42,625 nt of DNA from Candidatus Bathyarchaeota archaeon (GTDB taxonomy: Archaea > Thermoproteota > Bathyarchaeia > Bathyarchaeales > Bathycorpusculaceae): the NCBI GenBank assembly GCA_937873375.1, contig CALMWK010000086.1, positions 1-42,625 of the forward strand, read 5' to 3'. Within the stretch, counting starts at the first letter, position 1; every line of letters begins with the position of its first letter. Shown here in pieces: positions 39,757 through 42,625 of this stretch. The position numbers and the translations under genes are program-made. The notes below the pieces were generated by a model that saw nothing but the letters and a program-made list of their open reading frames with translations, made no database searches and was not told the origin of the DNA.

Positions 39757-42625
39757 TTAACTTTGCAGCTTACGCTTTTTTGGTATGTTGAATTCAAAGC
39801 GTACACCTTTACCTGGTTCACCCGTTTCCGTGACTGCCCAGCCGTATATGTCGCTGGTGCGTTTGATCAGATAGAGACCGAACCCTGTGCCTTTTCCAAC
39901 GCCTTTTGCGAAGAGGTGCTTTTTGGTTTCTGCGTCTATGCCCACGCCATCGTCGTCATAGATGATGCTGCTGGAGCCGTCATCCTTCTTGGTGTGGTGC
40001 ACTTTTATCTGGGTTAACTTTTCGCCGTATTTCAGTGAGTTGTCAATTAAATTGTGGAATACCGTTGTGAGCATCGAGTCCGCTAATACGCTGAAGTCTT
40101 TGCACTCGTTGATGATTTGAACGCCTTTTAAGTCCGCGAACAGTGAAGCAGCTTGGTCAACAACTGTGCCTACGTTTATACGTGTGAGTTTTTCATTGCC
40201 CAGCAACTCGTAAGCCTTCGCAAACTCCAAAATGCGTACAACATTGTCACTAGACTGCTTAACCTTATCCAGATATTTCTGCACCGCAACATTGTCGCCT
40301 GCCTGTTTTTTCGCCAAGAACACATTTCCGTTAATTGCTGCTAGTTTGTTGCGTACGTCATGCCGTGTGAAGTTTCCCACTACTTCAAGTTTCTCGTTGA
40401 GCAGTTCAGACTGTTTAAGCGCCGCTTCAATTTGCTCCTCAGCTGTGATGATTGCAGACATGTCTTTGTATACTGATACGATGCCGATTCTCTTGTCGCC
40501 AACCAAGACGGGCGCCACAGAAATAAACATGGGTAGCAGGGAGCCGTCTTTGCGTTTGCCGTTAAACTGAGAGCTAACCGGATGTGAAATGCCTTTTTCA
40601 GCAAATGCGCGAGCTTCTTGCTGCAGTTCTTCAGGCAATACGACTTCGATTAGGTTTTTGTCTTTGACTTCTTCAAGGGTGTATCCGAAAACTTCAGTAA
40701 ACTTGGGGTTAACGTCAACAATACGGTAGTCTTCATCAGCATATGAAACAGCTTCGGGGTTTGAATCAAATAGGGCTTTGAATTCCTGATGGCTTTCTTT
40801 GAGCTCTTTTTCTTTCTGCTTCTTCTCAGTTATGTCCACAGCCAGTTCCGATGCAGCTATGATATTTCCATCTTTATCCCTGATGGGGGTAGCGATGATG
40901 TCAACCCAGTACGGTCTGCCATCAACCGTTGTGGAGCAGTATTCATGAGAATTCATAGTTGCTTTTCCCGCGAAAATTTTTGTAACCCCACAATCTGGGC
41001 AAGGCGCATCTAGAGTATTCAGTACCTTGTAGCAAAGTTTTCCTTCTGCATCGCCCTTGTATTGGCGTATGAAGTTGTTCGCCCACGTTATGTGGTAGTC
41101 TTTGCTGATTATTACAAAGCCGGCGCCGATGCTTTGTGTAACAGCCTCAAGCGTATCCCGTTCTTTTCTAACTTCATCTGCCATTTTCCTGCGCTGGGTG
41201 ATGTCTTCTATTAGCGAGGCGACGCCGATGAGTTTGCCTTCAGAATCAACCAAAGGTGTGTTGAACCATGCACAGCGTATTGTCTGACCTGTCTTGGTGA
41301 TATTCTCGTTTATAGATCGGTTCCCGCCATGTTGAGCCAGCAGCGCGTTCCAGACTTCGTTGACGTGTTTTTTTGCGGATTCTGGCAAAATTAAATTGGC
41401 GTGTTGGCCGATTGCTTCCTTGCGCGAGAAGCCAAAGATTTGTTCAGCTGCTGGATTCCAGTTTGTGACCTTGAAATCTGTGTCCCATTCGATAACGGCA
41501 AGAGGGGTCTGTTCAAAGTGTAACACTAGTTTCTGCCGTGATAGGCGTAGTTCATCCTCAGCTTTTTTGCGCTCAGTTATTGGCACTGCAAGTGCTACTG
41601 CAGCAATAACGTTTCCCTCTTCATCTTTCAGAGGCGTGACTCTTAACTCAATCCAGATTGTTTCGCCACTAGAATTAACTGTTTTATATTCCTGAACATC
41701 CAAAGATGCATTTTGCTTAAAGATTTTCTCTACTCCACATTCAGGACAAATCACTCCTAATTTGTTAAAGCCCTCATGGCATTTCTTGTTTGGTGCAACA
41801 CCCAAATTCATAAAGTGATTATTAACCCAAACTACCTGGTAATTCGTGTCAATAACAGCTAGACCCGCATCTATTCCTTGACTTGCAGATTCAAGAATCC
41901 TAAAGGAGTCATTCCGCTCAGCTTCCGCCCGTTTGCGTTCGGTGATGTCTACGTCTGTGCCTCGGTACCCCAGAAAGCTTCCGTCATTATCCAGTATTGG
42001 CAGACCACTAGTGGAAAGCCAGACCAAACTGCCACCCTTGTGAACGTTTCGGTTAACAAATCCGCGGAAAGCCTGTTTCTGCGCAAACACAGTCAACGCT
42101 GCCTGCTTGAGCTCTTCTCTTTCCTCAGGGGGAAATTGAGAAACAGATAGGTTACTGATGCACTGGCACTTGCGCTTGAGCTCTTCTCTTTCCTCAGGGG
42201 GAAATAGGTCGTAGAAGTGTTTTTTCCCGACAACTTCCTCAGGCTTGTACCCAAGCATGTTTTCCACAGCTGGGCTAACATAGGTGTATAAGCCATCGGC
42301 GTTAACTTCCCAAATCCACTCCTGAGCGTTCTTCGCCACCTGCCTAAAACGCTCCTCGCTCACCCGCAACGCTTCTTCAGCTTTCCTACGTTCGGTGATG
42401 TCTTCTAATTCGGCAACGAAAAGGACAGGTTTGCCTTCTTTGTCCCGTATTGCACTAACCATGGCTTTTCCGTTAATTATTGTTCCATCTTTTCTAATGT
42501 AACGTTTCTCTTGACTGAAAAAGCCGACGCGCCCAGAAATGAGCTCTTTTACACCTTCACTGCCTTCATGGACATCGTCGGGGTGCGTTATTTCCTTGAC
42601 CGTTAGTTTTCGCAGCTCCTCCTCT
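39757..42625 (-). CDS. Multi-PAS sensor histidine kinase (N-terminus beyond right edge)
   Basis: At least 955 residues are in frame to the window edge; the methionine at 42462 is internal because a PAS sequence continues upstream of it (EEELRKLTVKEITHPDDVHE and on). Five complete PAS domains and one partial one precede the kinase core. Two of them carry similar Cys clusters (KLCYKVLNTLDAPCPDCGVT and KKCHEGFNKLGVICPECGVE), suggesting metal, haem or redox sensing. The H-box FTRHDVRNKLAAI keeps its His, unlike the kinase at 3917. N-box FHNLIDNSLKYGE, DDDGVGID and GFGLYLIKR complete the HATPase domain. No transmembrane helix or receiver domain is visible. A 69-bp in-frame duplication lies at 42105-42205. 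Confidence 0.92.
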   Translation of the reverse strand, partial: EEELRKLTVKEITHPDDVHEGSEGVKELISGRVGFFSQEKRYIRKDGTIINGKAMVSAIRDKEGKPVLFVAELEDITERRKAEEALRVSEERFRQVAKNAQEWIWEVNADGLYTYVSPAVENMLGYKPEEVVGKKHFYDLFPPEEREELKRKCQCISNLSVSQFPPEEREELKQAALTVFAQKQAFRGFVNRNVHKGGSLVWLSTSGLPILDNDGSFLGYRGTDVDITERKRAEAERNDSFRILESASQGIDAGLAVIDTNYQVVWVNNHFMNLGVAPNKKCHEGFNKLGVICPECGVEKIFKQNASLDVQEYKTVNSSGETIWIELRVTPLKDEEGNVIAAVALAVPITERKKAEDELRLSRQKLVLHFEQTPLAVIEWDTDFKVTNWNPAAEQIFGFSRKEAIGQHANLILPESAKKHVNEVWNALLAQHGGNRSINENITKTGQTIRCAWFNTPLVDSEGKLIGVASLIEDITQRRKMADEVRKERDTLEAVTQSIGAGFVIISKDYHITWANNFIRQYKGDAEGKLCYKVLNTLDAPCPDCGVTKIFAGKATMNSHEYCSTTVDGRPYWVDIIATPIRDKDGNIIAASELAVDITEKKQKEKELKESHQEFKALFDSNPEAVSYADEDYRIVDVNPKFTEVFGYTLEEVKDKNLIEVVLPEELQQEARAFAEKGISHPVSSQFNGKRKDGSLLPMFISVAPVLVGDKRIGIVSVYKDMSAIITAEEQIEAALKQSELLNEKLEVVGNFTRHDVRNKLAAINGNVFLAKKQAGDNVAVQKYLDKVKQSSDNVVRILEFAKAYELLGNEKLTRINVGTVVDQAASLFADLKGVQIINECKDFSVLADSMLTTVFHNLIDNSLKYGEKLTQIKVHHTKKDDGSSSIIYDDDGVGIDAETKKHLFAKGVGKGTGFGLYLIKRTSDIYGWAVTETGEPGKGVRFEFNIPKKRKLQS
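42105..42205. repeat. Exact 32-bp direct repeat, in-frame duplication inside the PAS kinase
   Basis: Positions 42105-42136 and 42174-42205 are identical over 32 bp, 69 bp apart, exactly 23 codons. In the protein FPPEEREELK appears twice, separated by RKCQCISNLSVSQ. The repeat falls at the loop after the PAS helix cap and inserts 23 residues, including two Cys. Confidence 0.9.

Overview
The window is chromosomal DNA of an archaeon. It carries TATA-binding protein, transcription factor S, pelota, the archaeal tRNA-dependent amidotransferase GatDE, archaeal-type Elp3, TtuA/NcsA, Trm-G10, archaeal-type triosephosphate isomerase and a 53-residue ribosomal protein S30e. Many starts lie about 25-30 bp downstream of an AT-rich box A, and several genes look leaderless. 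S30e, which is generally missing from Euryarchaeota, points to the TACK side. The mix with ProBA, methylglyoxal synthase, a K+-independent proton pyrophosphatase and large PAS kinases would fit Bathyarchaeia, but that rank is an inference. I saw no rRNA, recognisable tRNA, CRISPR array or insertion sequence.

Layout. 1-5161: signalling and envelope genes. These are a clipped response regulator, a cupin, a NitrOD5-like protein, a CDP-alcohol phosphatidyltransferase, a heavily glycosylatable secreted protein, and a PAS kinase-like protein that has lost its phospho-accepting histidine and ends in a receiver stub. 5162-5536: no gene, but nested inverted repeats that may be a structured RNA. 5537-9131: transcription factor S, a divergent NikR/ZIP metal pair, a polytopic membrane protein and a RecA-like protein with a ruined Walker A. 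9132-10616: an accessory-looking stretch with direct repeats, a small ORF and an AT-rich DUF4365-like nuclease/TPR gene. 10617-26821: mostly information processing (TtuA, nucleotidyltransferase, TBP, pelota, S30e, Elp3-GatD-GatE), plus the proton pyrophosphatase, ProB-ProA and three consecutive small proteins that share one architecture. 26927-32822: MntP, GalT and an apparent sugar operon running methylglyoxal synthase, TIM, DUF89, glycogen debranching enzyme. 32911-39588: membrane and coiled-coil proteins, RimI, a LarA-family nickel enzyme, an AP-endonuclease-like TIM barrel, and the operon prs, trm-G10, rnz. 39757-42625: a multi-PAS histidine kinase that runs off the right edge.

How the genes fit together. 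TtuA and Elp3 both modify U34 of tRNAs such as tRNA-Gln, and GatDE makes Gln-tRNA-Gln. With Trm-G10, RNase Z, pelota and S30e this makes the window strongly translation-oriented. MgsA and TIM compete for dihydroxyacetone phosphate next to glycogen and galactose genes. NikR, a ZIP permease and LarA form a nickel theme. The most unusual signals are regulatory: a 12-bp tandem TATA array in the TBP gene's own promoter, and a related 27-bp C-run/TATA element found almost unchanged at two other places about 30 kb apart.
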